Both the position numbers and the translations under genes were made by a program. DNA of 64,000 nucleotides from Marinicella algicola (GTDB lineage: Bacteria; Pseudomonadota; Gammaproteobacteria; Xanthomonadales; Marinicellaceae), in contig NZ_JAQOMR010000001.1 in NCBI RefSeq assembly GCF_028401385.1, positions 1,924,501-1,988,500 of the forward strand, written 5' to 3'. The notes below the pieces were generated by a model, which ran no database searches, was not told the origin of the DNA, and saw only the letters and a program-made list of their open reading frames with translations. Shown one piece after another: positions 54,432 to 64,000 of this stretch. The first letter of the stretch is position 1, and the number at the start of each line of letters is the position of its first letter.

Positions 54432-54448
54432 AGGCTTCAGTTTTTGGA

Positions 54449-56847
54449 TCAGCCCTTGGGATAGGGCCATTTCCAATCGAGAATCTCCGGCATGTCTTGA
54501 CCATGCACACGGATATAATCGTGATGTTCGGCACGCTTTTCCTTGAGATAGTTCAAAGCGGCCGCACCTCTTTCACCAAATCCACCGGCACGTTCGATCG
54601 CATCCATGGCGAGATGGAAACGGTCGAGGCGGTTCTGGACAACCATATCGAATGGCGTTGTCGTCGTTCCCTCTTCAACATACCCACGAACGTGGATGTT
54701 GTTGTGGTTGTGACGGCGATAGGCCAGGCGGTGAATGAGCCAGGGATAACCATGATAGGCGAAGATAACCGGCTTGTTGTCGGTGAACAACTCGTCGAAG
54801 TCGGCATCACGCAGACCATGCGGATGTTCTTCCTTCGGCTGCAGGGCCATCAGGTCAACAACGTTGACAACCTTGACCTTCAGTTCCGGCAGCTTCTGGC
54901 GAAGAAGATCGACAGCGGCCATCATTTCCAGGGTCGGCACGTCACCGGCCGAGGCCATGACAACATCGGGCTGTTCGCCTTCCGGCACGTTGCTGGCCCA
55001 CTTCCATTCGCCAAGACCAGTGTCGCAATGCACGACTGCTTCCTCGATCGAAAGCCACTGCGGCTGCGGCTGCTTGCCGGCAACGATAACGTTGACGCGG
55101 TTGTAGGTGCGCAGAATGTGGTCACCGACAACCAGAAGCGTGTTGGCATCCGGCGGGAAATATGTGCGAACGACGTCTGCCTTCTTGTTGACGACGTGGT
55201 CGATGAAGCCCGGATCCTGATGGCTGAAGCCGTTGTGGTCCTGACGCCATACATGCGAGGTCAGAAGGTAGTTCAGCGACGAGATCGGCTTGCGCCAACC
55301 AATATGCTGCGTGGTCTTCAGCCATTTGGCGTGCTGGTTGAACATCGAGTCGATGATGTGGATGAAAGCTTCATAGCACGAGAACAGACCGTGGCGTCCC
55401 GTCAGCAGGTAACCTTCCAGCCAACCCTGGCACAGATGCTCGCTGAGCACTTCCATGACCCGGCCATCGCGAGCGACGCCTTCGTCATATTCGAGAATGT
55501 CAGCCATCCATACGCGGTCGGTCACTTCGAACACATCCTGCAGGCGGTTCGATGCTGTTTCGTCGGGGCCCACCAAGCGGAAGTTACGCTCTTCAGCATT
55601 GAGCTTCATGACTTCGCGCAGCAGCATGCCGAGACGTTTCGTCGCCGAGGTCATCACTTCGCCGGGCTGCTTGACGTCCACCGCAAGTTCGCGGAAGTCG
55701 GGCATCTTCAGTTCCTTGCGCAGGATACCGCCATTGGTGTGCGGGTTGGCGCTCATGCGCAGGTCGCCTTCAGGCGCAAGCGCCTTCAGTTCGGGAACCA
55801 GCTTGCCGTTTTCGTCAAACAGCTTTTCGGGGGCATAGCTCTTCAGCCAGTCTTCGAGCTGGCTGCGGTGATCGGCGTTTTCACGCGCTGCCGAAATCGG
55901 AACCTGGTGCGAACGCCAGAAGTCTTCGACCTTCTTGTTGTCGACGAATTTCGGACCGGTCCAGCCCTTGGGGCTGCGGAGGATGATCATCGGCCAGCGC
56001 GGCATTTCGTAGACCGTGCCTTCAGCGCGGGCTTCAGCCTGGATTTCACGGATGCGCGTGTAGCACTCTTCCATGACCTCGGCCATGCGCTGGTGCATGT
56101 ATTCCGGATCATCGCCTTCAACGTAGAAGGGCTGATAGCCGTAACCCTGGAACAGGTCGGTCAGGTCCTTCTTGCTCATCCGGGCCATCAGGGTCGGATT
56201 TGCGATCTTGTAGCCGTTGAGATGAAGGATCGGCAGAACGGCGCCGTCGTTGATCGGGTTCAGGAACTTGTTCGAATGCCACGAAGCGGCCAACGGGCCG
56301 GTTTCGGCTTCACCGTCGCCAACAACGCAGGCAACGATCAGGTCAGGATTGTCGTAAGCAGCACCGAAGGCGTGGACAAGCGCGTAACCAAGCTCGCCAC
56401 CTTCATGGATCGATCCGGGCGTTTCCGGTGCAACGTGACTCGGAATGCCGCCAGGGAACGAAAACTGCTTGAACAGCTTCTGCATACCGTCTTCGTCTTC
56501 CGTGATCTCCGGATAGACTTCGGTGTAGGTGCCGTCGAGATAGGCGTTGGCGACCAGACCGGGACCGCCATGGCCGGGACCGCAGATATAAATCGTGCTT
56601 GCGTCAAATTTCTTGATAACGCGGTTCAGGTGCACATAGATGAAGTTGAGGCCCGGCGTCGTGCCCCAGTGGCCGAGAAGGCGAGGCTTGACGTCTTCTT
56701 CTGCGAGAGGCTCCTTCAGCAGGGGTTGTCCATAAGATAAATCTGACCAACCGACAGGTAGTTGGACGCCTGCCAGTATCTATTCATCAGATCCAGTTCT
56801 TCGGGCCCCAGAATATTCTGGGTGCTATCAGGCGTGATCTGTTCCAT
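54449..56847 (-). CDS. xfp: Phosphoketolase (one frame break)
   Basis: About 799 residues, thiamine-diphosphate-dependent, splitting xylulose-5-P (and often fructose-6-P) with phosphate to acetyl phosphate and a triose or tetrose phosphate. [60 protein letters not shown] and [20 protein letters not shown] are diagnostic. The first 41 residues ([20 protein letters not shown] onward) are in another frame and join if one C is missing near 56727. ATG 56847 has AAGAGGAG upstream. First gene of the operon with ackA. Confidence 0.93.
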
Positions 56848-57284
56848 GTCGACTCCTCTTTCGAAATCAAATTGGCGTTTAAATCGATTTGTTATATCCC
56901 TCAGACCCGTTTCGCATCACATGACCTAAATCAACCGGAAGGCTTCGTAGGAAATTTTCGACCGAACGAGTCGTGGAGTTTAACGGCTTCAGCGAAACGC
57001 AAAGACACGTTTCTGAACACGACATAACAGTTGTTTCAGCACTTTCAACGACTTGACGTTTGCAAACTTTTGTGGCGCGATTTTACAACGTTAACCGTGA
57101 CAGACTTTTGGCGATATGTAAAAAATCAGGAAATTCGTTTCGCGCCGCAAATAAGTGCCCGCTACTCGACGGCGGGCCGCCAATCTGGCATTTCCAAGAC
57201 AAAATCCACCGACCCTTCCGGTGAGAGACTAAACTGAAACTCGCCGGCAACATAGCCCCGGCCAACCTTCCGGTTTGAACAACC
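56848..57284. other. 437-bp divergent promoter region, xfp / trmFO
   Basis: AT-richer non-coding stretch. It holds the FNR-like box listed separately and presumably both promoters. The short frame 57031-57237 has no family features. No RNA gene is recognisable. Confidence 0.55.
56921..56934 (-). promoter_or_regulatory. FNR/FixK-like box upstream of xfp
   Basis: On the minus strand TTGATTTAGGTCAT, 74-87 bp before the xfp start, matches the TTGAT-N4-ATCAA anaerobox of FnrN/FixK in 8 of 10 positions. Oxygen-limited induction of the phosphoketolase-acetate kinase route would fit this. Confidence 0.5.
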
Positions 57285-58697
57285 ATGTCCGACACCAGCA
57301 ATTCACCCAAACCCATCCACGTCATTGGCGGCGGCCTTGCCGGCTCCGAAGCCGCATGGCAGATCGCCAGCCGCGACATTCCTGTGATCCTGCATGAAAT
57401 GCGTGGCGTGCGCGAGACCGCGGCTCACAAGACCGACGGCCTTGCCGAGCTTGTCTGCTCCAACTCATTCCGCTCCGATGACGCAACGAGCAATGCTGTC
57501 GGCGTCATCCATGCCGAAATGCGCCTGGCGAACTCGCTTATCATGGCCTGCGCGGATGCCCATCAGGTGCCGGCGGGCGGCGCATTGGCAGTGGACCGCG
57601 GTGGCTTTTCCGATGCTGTCACCGAAAAGCTTGTCGCCCATCCGATGATTACAATCGTGCGCGAGGAAATCACCGCACTGCCGCCGGAAGACTGGGACCA
57701 GGCCATCATCGCCACCGGCCCGCTGACGGCCCCTGCCCTTGCCGAAGCCATCAGCGCCAGAACAGGCAAGGAGGCCCTCGCCTTCTTCGATGCCATCGCA
57801 CCGATCGTCTACCGCGACACGATCGACATGGATATCTGCTGGTACCAGTCGCGCTATGACAAGGTTGGCCCTGGCGGCACAGGCAAGGATTACATCAACT
57901 GCCCGATGGACGAGACAGAATACAACGCCTTCATTGATGCGCTGATTGCCGGTGATAAGACCGATTTCAAGGAATGGGAAGGCACACCCTATTTCGACGG
58001 CTGCCTGCCGATCGAAGTCATGGCGGAGCGCGGGCGCGAAACCCTGCGGCACGGGCCGATGAAGCCGATGGGCCTCACCAATGCCCACAAGCCGGATATC
58101 AAGGCCTATGCGGTGGTGCAGCTACGCCAGGACAACGCGCTCGGCACGCTTTACAATATGGTCGGCTTCCAGACCAAGCTGCGCTACGGCTCGCAGAAGG
58201 ACGTGCTGAAGATGATCCCCGGTCTTCAGGATGCGGAATTTGCCCGCCTCGGTGGCCTTCACCGCAACACTTATCTGAACGCGCCGACGCTGCTCGACGG
58301 AACACTTGCGCTCAAAGGGCGGTCAGGGCTGCGGTTTGCCGGTCAGATCACCGGTTGCGAAGGTTATGTCGAAAGCGCCAGCATCGGCCTACTCGCCGGG
58401 CGATTCGCGGCGGCAGAGCGGCTTGGACAGCCCCCGGTCATCCCGCCATCCGAAACCGCACTCGGTTCCCTGCTCGGCCATGTCACCGGTGGACACCTGT
58501 CGCATGAAGAAGAAGGCGGAAAGCGTTCCTTCCAGCCGATGAACATCAATTTCGGCCTGTTTCCCGAGCTGGAACCCGGTGCGCTGATCGATCCGGAGAC
58601 CGGAAAGCGCCCACGCGGAAAGGCCAAATCATCGGTGAAGAAGCAGCTTGTTGCAAAGCGGGCTCTGGAGGCCTGCAAGGCGTGGGTCGACGCCTGA
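57285..58697 (+). CDS. trmFO: Methylenetetrahydrofolate tRNA (uracil-5-)-methyltransferase
   Basis: A 470-residue folate/FAD enzyme that makes m5U54 in t[23 protein letters not shown] binds [63 protein letters not shown] and [15 protein letters not shown] are conserved. A GidA-type neighbour family is excluded by length and these motifs. Intact and in the order usual for Rhizobiales. Confidence 0.95.
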   Translation: MSDTSNSPKPIHVIGGGLAGSEAAWQIASRDIPVILHEMRGVRETAAHKTDGLAELVCSNSFRSDDATSNAVGVIHAEMRLANSLIMACADAHQVPAGGALAVDRGGFSDAVTEKLVAHPMITIVREEITALPPEDWDQAIIATGPLTAPALAEAISARTGKEALAFFDAIAPIVYRDTIDMDICWYQSRYDKVGPGGTGKDYINCPMDETEYNAFIDALIAGDKTDFKEWEGTPYFDGCLPIEVMAERGRETLRHGPMKPMGLTNAHKPDIKAYAVVQLRQDNALGTLYNMVGFQTKLRYGSQKDVLKMIPGLQDAEFARLGGLHRNTYLNAPTLLDGTLALKGRSGLRFAGQITGCEGYVESASIGLLAGRFAAAERLGQPPVIPPSETALGSLLGHVTGGHLSHEEEGGKRSFQPMNINFGLFPELEPGALIDPETGKRPRGKAKSSVKKQLVAKRALEACKAWVDA

Positions 58698-58711
58698 TAC
58701 CAAGGATCATG

Positions 58712-59134
58712 TCAGCGGGCGTTCAGCATCCAGGTTGAAACGTCCGCGGCATCCTGTTCGCTGCGGAAATAGTAGTTTCCGCTGAAGAAATCGTTTTCGG
58801 GAAAATCCACCTGCAGACCGTTTGCTTCCGGCAGCGCGCGCAAGCGGTAGTCGCTCTGCTGGACGACGATAGCCTGCCCCTTCCCGCGGCGGGAGCGGTA
58901 CATGCCGACCTTGCCATCGGCCAATCTCAGGAAAAATGTTTCAATTTCCTTATCACCAATGACGGAGGCCACCCGATCATCGGGGTAGCTGCGGCCAAAC
59001 TCGCGGCGCGCCCAGCCATTGGCCTCGTCGACCGAAACCTCAGTCGGCGTTCTCTGTGCTTTGGCACGCCCGAAATAGTAAAATAATACCATGGCGACGA
59101 ACACAGCTCCGACAAGCCACACCCACGTTTCCAT
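58712..59134 (-). CDS. Membrane-anchored hypothetical protein
   Basis: A 140-residue protein: one N-terminal membrane helix (VWLVGAVFVAMVLFYYFG) and a soluble domain with DEANGWARREFGRSYPDDRV, FFLRLADGKVGMYRSRRGKG and ENDFFSGNYYFRSEQDAADV. I recall similar proteins beside trmFO in rhizobia but no function. The start ATG 59134 has AGGAAGG upstream. Intact; convergent with trmFO, 14 bp apart. Confidence 0.75.
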   Translation of the reverse strand: METWVWLVGAVFVAMVLFYYFGRAKAQRTPTEVSVDEANGWARREFGRSYPDDRVASVIGDKEIETFFLRLADGKVGMYRSRRGKGQAIVVQQSDYRLRALPEANGLQVDFPENDFFSGNYYFRSEQDAADVSTWMLNAR

Positions 59135-59262
59135 TCGCCACCTTCCTCTCCTAATGCAGCATTCATGTCAGCGATCCCGAACGATTAAAGCAGGAGGGTA
59201 GATTTTGAATAATCTGCCGCCGAAGCAGTCTCGGGTCCTGTGCTCGGGCGAAACGATACAGG

Positions 59263-60113
59263 TCAAAACTTACGAAACAGCAAAGAGCGCATCATCAACA
59301 ATTGCCTCTTCCACTGGGAAGGACGGATCGACCCGGCGAGCGCAGTTTCGCCCAAAGCCTCGGCTTTTACAAGAATGCTCTCACAGGCTGACACTGGCAG
59401 GAACGCCGGCAGAAGCGATTTGGCAACCGGCCCATCGGCCCGGAACTTCGACAAATGAGATCGCCCGAATGAAGCGAAAGCCCTGATCGCGTTGCCGACT
59501 CGCGTCGTGTCGTTCCCAATAAGGAAGCTCTCCCGCTCCAGACCGGTGGCCGAGAGAATTTCAGCCGGGATGAACACCGGCCGGCGGCCCTGTGGCGCGG
59601 CAGCAGCAGCAGTGTTCCTGCAACCGCCTGCGCCACGCCGGCATGCCCCGCCGCATTGGCAAAACGCCGCGCCGCGTCGGCGTCCAGAACCAAGCTTGCG
59701 AGTTGAATGAGCGCCGAAGCTGTCTCTCCGGCATAACCCTCAAAGTCCGAAATCGTGCCCATCGGATCGTCGTAAAGATCGAAAATCCGCGCCTCTGTCA
59801 TCCGGATCAGCGGGTCGAGTGGCAGTCGGAAGCGATCTATTGTTTGCAGAAGTGCGGCAGCCGACGGGTTCGCCTCGGTCGAGCCATGGCCCGAACCTTC
59901 CAGGAGATCGCGCCAGTATTGCAGCCTTACTTCGCCCGGCAGTGGCTCGCTGACACGTTCACGCACCCGGGCAAGTTCGGCACTGAATAGATAAAGCGCT
60001 GCAAGCGCGCCGCGCTTTCCGGCAGGCGAGAGCAGTGCGGCCAGATAACGGTCGCGGTCGGCCTCACGCAGTTCGGCCAGCAGCATTTCTTCGTTATCGG
60101 TGCGATCCGCCAC
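59263..60113 (-). CDS. Squalene/phytoene-synthase-family protein (one frame break)
   Basis: About 283 residues. [36 protein letters not shown] and MTEARIFDLYDDPMGTISDF show the prenyl-synthase-like fold, but the two Asp-rich motifs are weak, as in NDUFAF6-like members. A break near 59577 rejoins to VFIPAEILSATGLERESFLI and KSLLPAFLPVSACESILVKA. Start is GTG 60113 with GGGAGCA upstream. Clustering with secDF suggests a conserved alphaproteobacterial role, perhaps in respiratory complex I assembly, rather than carotenoid synthesis. That is inference. Confidence 0.8.
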
Positions 60114-60155
60114 GATACATGCTCCCGTTTTTTTCAGGCCGTTTCCGAGATGTTT

Positions 60156-60542
60156 TCAAACGGCGATCAAGGCCGCAGCAACCGCGCGTGATTCGCCAAG
60201 CAGGATATTGTAGGTCCTGACAGCCGCGCCCGTATTCATCGGATCGGCGACGATCTTCTTCGCACGCAAAGCCTCACGTAACGGCTTCGGCAGGATCACC
60301 ATCTCGGTACCGGTCCCAACCAGCAGGACCTCGATTTCATCCGCCTCCGCCAGCACCCGTTCAAAAGCCACAGCCGCCATGTCTTCCGGCGAGGTCACAT
60401 CCCAGCCATGGATGCCCGACGGCAAGCACAGCAGAGACCCGCGATGCGACATATCTGCAAAGCGGAACCCGCCATTGCCATAGGTGTCGATCGGCGCCTT
60501 TCCCGGGAAGTGCGCCTCGCGGATCTCGATGCCACGCGCCAT
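60156..60542 (-). CDS. Mth938-like domain protein (DUF498)
   Basis: A 128-residue protein: [20 protein letters not shown], then [20 protein letters not shown] and [20 protein letters not shown], with [19 protein letters not shown]. Homologous to NDUFAF3-like proteins. As read, its frame is continuous with SecF, giving an apparent fusion. A missing G in the GGGG at 60551-60554 would instead end SecDF at the TAA 60549-60547 just before this ATG, which is the normal arrangement. Confidence 0.88.
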   Translation of the reverse strand: MARGIEIREAHFPGKAPIDTYGNGGFRFADMSHRGSLLCLPSGIHGWDVTSPEDMAAVAFERVLAEADEIEVLLVGTGTEMVILPKPLREALRAKKIVADPMNTGAAVRTYNILLGESRAVAAALIAV

Positions 60543-60546
60543 CAGC

Positions 60547-63110
60547 TTAGCCCCTGTCACCGAACCGCGTTCTTCCGGCGCGTCTTTCTCTTTGTCCTTC
60601 TTCTGGAAGGTATCAGAGCGCAGCTTGAAAGCGATCAGGATGGGTGCCGCGATATAGATCGACGAATAGGTCCCGATTGCCACGCCGAACAGCATCGCAA
60701 AGGTGAAAGAACGAATCACCTCGCCACCAAAGAGATAGAGTGCGGCAAGCGCCAGCATGGTCGTCAGCGCGGTCAGAATGGTACGCGACAGTGTGTGGTT
60801 GATCGAGATGTCGAGCAATTCCGGCAGCGGCATCTTCTGATACCGCCTCAGGTTCTCGCGCACACGGTCATAGACCACAACGGTATCGTTCAGCGAATAG
60901 CCGACAATGGTTAGTACCGCGGCAATACTGGTGAGATTGAACTCGACCCCGTCAACACGAAGATGCCGATGGTCAGCAGCACGTCGTGCGCAGTAGCGAT
61001 AATCGCGCCGACGGCAAACTGCCACTCGAACCGGAACCAGATATAGATCAGGATCGCGATCAGCGAAGCCAGAACCCCGATCGTGGCCGAACGCGAAAGC
61101 TCACCGGAAACAACCGGTCCAACGACTTCGACCCGGACAAAATTATAGCTGCTGTCGAGCGCGGTGCGGATCTTGGAGATCGCGCTCTGCTCGGCATTCG
61201 CGCCCCCGTCCTGCGCCGGAACGCGGATCAGCACGTCCTTATCGGTGCCAAAGCCCTGCGCCTGAACGGCACCAAGGTTCAGCCCGTTCAGGTCGGTACG
61301 GATCTGACCGATGTCAGCAGGCCCAGATTTCGATTCAACCTGCACGACAGAACCGCCGGTGAAGTCGATGCCGAGGTTCATCCCGTGTGTTCCGAACCCG
61401 ACGACAGATGCGACGACAAGAACAGCCGATGCGATGAACGAGATCTTCCGGAAATTCATGAAGGAGAAGTTGATACCGTCGAACATACCCGTGCGGATGC
61501 CCTTCGGCAGTTCCTTCGGACGTCGGCGGCGCACCCACTCGGAGATCATGAAGCGCGTCAGGAAGAACGCACTGAAGATCGTCGTCAGGATACCGATGGC
61601 AAGCGTGATGGCAAAGCCGCGAACCGGGCCAGAGCCCAGGAAGAACAGAATCACAGCCGCGATCAGTGTCGTCAGGTTGGCGTCGATGATCGTGGCGAAT
61701 GCACGCCGGAAGCCGGCATCAACCGCCTGAACCACGTTGCGGCCATTGCGCCGCCGCTCCTCACGGATACGCTCATAGATCAAAACATTGGAGTCGACCG
61801 CCATACCGATGGTCAGCACGATACCGGCAATGCCCGGGAGCGTCAGCGTTGCGCCGATGACACTCAAAAGCGCGATCAGCATGACAATATTGAAGAACAG
61901 CGCGATGTTCGCGACCAGCCCGAACATGCCGTAAAATGCGAGCATGAACACGACCACCAGTGCCGCACCAATGACCGAGGCGAGAACACCGGCGCGGATG
62001 GAGTCGGCGCCGAGGCTTGGTCCGACCGTGCGTTCTTCAACCACGGTCAGCGTGGCCGGCAATGCACCGGCGCGCAGCAGCACAGCAAGGTCATTTGCGC
62101 CCTGCACCGTGAAATTGCCGGAGATTTGGCCGGAACCGCCCAGGATCGGCTCGTTGATCACCGGAGCGGACACGATCTGGTCGTCGAGCACGATGGCGAA
62201 GGGACGGCCGACATTCTGCTGTGTGGCCTGGGCGAAACGCTGTGCGCCGCGCGAGATCGAAGCGGAAATTGACGACCGGCTCATTGGTGCGCTGGTCAAA
62301 GGCGGCCTTCGCGTCGACCAGGTCCTCGCCGGAAATCAACGCGCGCTTCTCGATCACGTAGGGAACCGGCGGATCATCCATCGTATAGAGTATTTCGTCG
62401 CCCGCCGGTGGTCTGCCCTCGATTGCATCTCGCGGGTTAACCGACGTATCGACCATGTGGAAGGTCAGCTTCGCGGTTCTGTTTAGCAGAGCCTTGAGGC
62501 GCTGCGGGTCGTCAAGACCGGGAACCTGAACGATAATGCGGTCGTCGCCCTGACGCTGGATCAGCGGTTCGGTGGTGCCGAGTTCGTCGACACGGCGGCG
62601 GATGACCTCAATCGACTGCTGTACGGCTGAACGCATGCGGTAATCGACACCGGCATCGGAAAGCCAAAGCTGCAGCAGACCATTTCCGTCATCGGAGATG
62701 GTCACTTCCTGAAAGGTGCCGCCATTCAGTGTGCCGGCATTGATATATTCCGTAAGCGGCTGGAGCGCCTCTTCGGCGGCGACATACTGGTCGGGGTCGC
62801 TGATGCGAACCTGCGCGGTCTGTCCCGAACCGGAAAGGCCGGTGTAGCGCACCTGCGCCTCTCGCAGATCGGCGCGTACGTCATCGACCAGCGTGTTCAT
62901 GCGGTCAGTGACGATATCGGTGCGGTCGACCTGGAGCATGATGTAGGACCCGCCCTGAAGGTCGAGCCCCAGGGTGACCTTGCTGTCTGGCATCCATCCC
63001 GGAAGCTTCGCCAGTTGCTGGTCGCTCAAGAGATTGGGCGTAGCGATTACCACTCCCAGCGCCACAACAAGCCAGATGAATATGGTCTTCCAACGGGAAA
63101 AATACAGCAT
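60547..63110 (-). CDS. secD: Fused protein translocase subunits SecD-SecF (two frame breaks)
   Basis: About 850 residues, the SecDF fusion usual in rhizobia, which uses the proton gradient to pull exported proteins across the inner membrane. SecD part: [56 protein letters not shown], and a membrane bundle with [20 protein letters not shown]. SecF part: [20 protein letters not shown], then a second bundle with [20 protein letters not shown]. Breaks lie near 62262 (one extra base) and near 60973 (missing [11 protein letters not shown]), plus a likely missing G at the end near 60553. Being essential, it argues that the breaks are sequence errors. Confidence 0.92.
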
Positions 63111-63275
63111 GGAGGTCTCGGTTCGTCGGTTTTCACGAAGCAGGCGACACCCTTCGGGTATCGCCCTACATGTTTGTCAGCCAATCAACCGGGACGGTCG
63201 GTTCCGGTTGCGCGTATAACAGTTAGACCGGCCAATATCGCCTTTTCAGGGCGAAACAGGCCGGCGGCACTGGCT

Positions 63276-63626
63276 TCAGCTCTTCGGCTTGGCGTCCTCG
63301 GTCTTGACCGGCTCGCCCTTGACGCGAACATCGGACACATGGCTGCGCATGGCCCGGATGCGGACGCCTTCGGCAATCTCGACTTCCAGTTCGCTGTCGT
63401 CGATCACCTTTGTGACCTTGCCGACGATACCGCCGCCTGTGACCACCTGGTCGCCACGACGAATGGCGGAAAGCGTTTCCTGGCGCTTCTTGGCCTGGCG
63501 GCGCTGCGGACGGATCAACAGGAAGTACCAGATCGCCATCAGCGGCACGAACAGGAAGATCATCTCGAGACCCGATCCCATCGCGCCTGAACCGCCCGCT
63601 GCCTGGGCGTAAGCCGTGCTAAACAT
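63276..63626 (-). CDS. yajC: Preprotein translocase accessory subunit YajC
   Basis: A 116-residue single-span membrane protein: EMIFLFVPLMAIWYFLLIRP is the helix, then QRRQAKKRQETLSAIRRGDQ, VVTGGGIVGKVTKVIDDSEL and a charged tail. It works with SecDF. ATG 63626 (MFSTAYAQA) is preferred over a TTG at 63635; GGAG is upstream. Intact. The 165 bp to secDF hold nothing notable. Confidence 0.92.
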   Translation of the reverse strand: MFSTAYAQAAGGSGAMGSGLEMIFLFVPLMAIWYFLLIRPQRRQAKKRQETLSAIRRGDQVVTGGGIVGKVTKVIDDSELEVEIAEGVRIRAMRSHVSDVRVKGEPVKTEDAKPKS

Positions 63627-63844
63627 GTCGTACAAAACTCCTCAAAGCATAAACGAGGCCTAAGCCCCTCGGATGTGTCGCCGGTATATAGTCGGAGGCC
63701 AGTTCAATGCAACAATAGCCGCAAAAACAAGGGGTCTTTTTGGGGGAAGCGATCATTTTACCATCATTTCGACCTTGCAACGGCAACAAAAAGCGAAAAG
63801 CTGTGGTTCGAACCGCCTGCTTATCGAATTCACGGGAGTGCAAA

Positions 63845-64000
63845 TTGGGCAAGAAATCCACAGAGGCGCTGATCGCCGAAGTCAAACGACTGGCCGACGC
63901 GCTGGAGCGCATGGGGCCGGCGCCGTCGCGCAAGAACGATCTCGATGCAGCGGACTGTTTTGTCTGGAAGCCGGAGGAGCGCTATCTCTCGCCCGTCGAC
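63845..64000 (+). CDS. DUF815-family ATPase, N-terminal part
   Basis: Starts at TTG 63845 with CGGGAG upstream: GKKSTEALIAEVKRLADALE, then DCFVWKPEERYLSPVD at the window edge. This matches the N-terminal region of DUF815 AAA-type ATPases, which sit divergently from yajC in rhizobia. The Walker motifs lie beyond the window. The 218 bp between it and yajC hold no recognisable gene. Confidence 0.72.
   Translation, partial: MGKKSTEALIAEVKRLADALERMGPAPSRKNDLDAADCFVWKPEERYLSPVD

Noticed and set aside
54335..56740. 801-codon plus-strand open frame
   Set aside because: It is the exact antisense of the phosphoketolase and acetate kinase start, with no family motif; a GC-rich codon shadow.
59263..60113. 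Carotenoid phytoene synthase
   Set aside because: No carotenoid genes nearby, and weak Asp-rich motifs; the secDF-linked family member is more likely.
60986..62272. 428-codon plus-strand frame
   Set aside because: Antisense shadow of secDF, rich in Arg, Asp and Gln without domains.

Overview
The window looks like the chromosome of a Hyphomicrobiales (Rhizobiales) alphaproteobacterium, of Mesorhizobium/Hoeflea/Martelella type. The evidence is a GC-rich coding sequence, a fused SecDF next to yajC, a DUF815 ATPase, an Mth938-like gene, a squalene/phytoene-synthase-family gene and trmFO in the order usual for this group, and a vitamin B6 catabolic cluster that matches the Mesorhizobium loti pathway gene by gene.

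Layout. 1-2.8 kb: the N-terminal part of a large two-partner-secretion adhesin with GLUG repeats, cut by the window edge. 2.9-9.4 kb: IS debris (a complete IS3-family element, relics of IS6, ISL3 and a tyrosine recombinase, and an IS5/IS427 copy) around a broken AraC regulator and a DUF1254 protein. 9.6-12.4 kb: metNIQ methionine importer. 13.7-35.9 kb: vitamin B6 degradation pathway I. 35.9-41.7 kb: an accessory patch with an IS21 relic spliced into a Hint-domain gene, GNAT, an IS110 relic, and a glycosyltransferase/methyltransferase with a 7 x 42 bp coiled-coil repeat. 41.7-53.1 kb: a sugar-type ABC importer with a PfkB kinase and an argininosuccinate-lyase-family enzyme, divergent from a ROK regulator, a PIG-L deacetylase and a DMT transporter. 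53.2-56.8 kb: xfp-ackA phosphoketolase/acetate kinase operon with an FNR-like box. 57.3-64 kb: housekeeping genes (trmFO to secDF-yajC-DUF815).

The main system is the B6 cluster. The minus arm encodes a BMP-type ABC importer, then 4-pyridoxolactonase, pyridoxamine-pyruvate transaminase and pyridoxal 4-dehydrogenase. The plus arm encodes a GntR regulator, a GMC oxidase (pyridoxine 4-oxidase candidate), a carboxymuconolactone-decarboxylase-like protein, and then, past a second GntR paralogue, the ring-opening and late enzymes: acetamidomethylene-succinate hydrolase, MHPC oxygenase, DUF1185, PEBP, HMPD decarboxylase, 4-pyridoxate dehydrogenase and FHMPC dehydrogenase. A TRAP transporter follows. 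All nine known enzyme steps have a candidate here, with two uptake systems attached.

Caution: about 39 reading-frame breaks occur in otherwise well-conserved genes, including secDF. Most are explained by one missing base in a G/C, A or T homopolymer. This looks like indel error in the sequence rather than real gene decay, so I annotate most such genes as full-length CDS spanning the break. Clear IS relics, and genes cut by them, are called pseudogenes.
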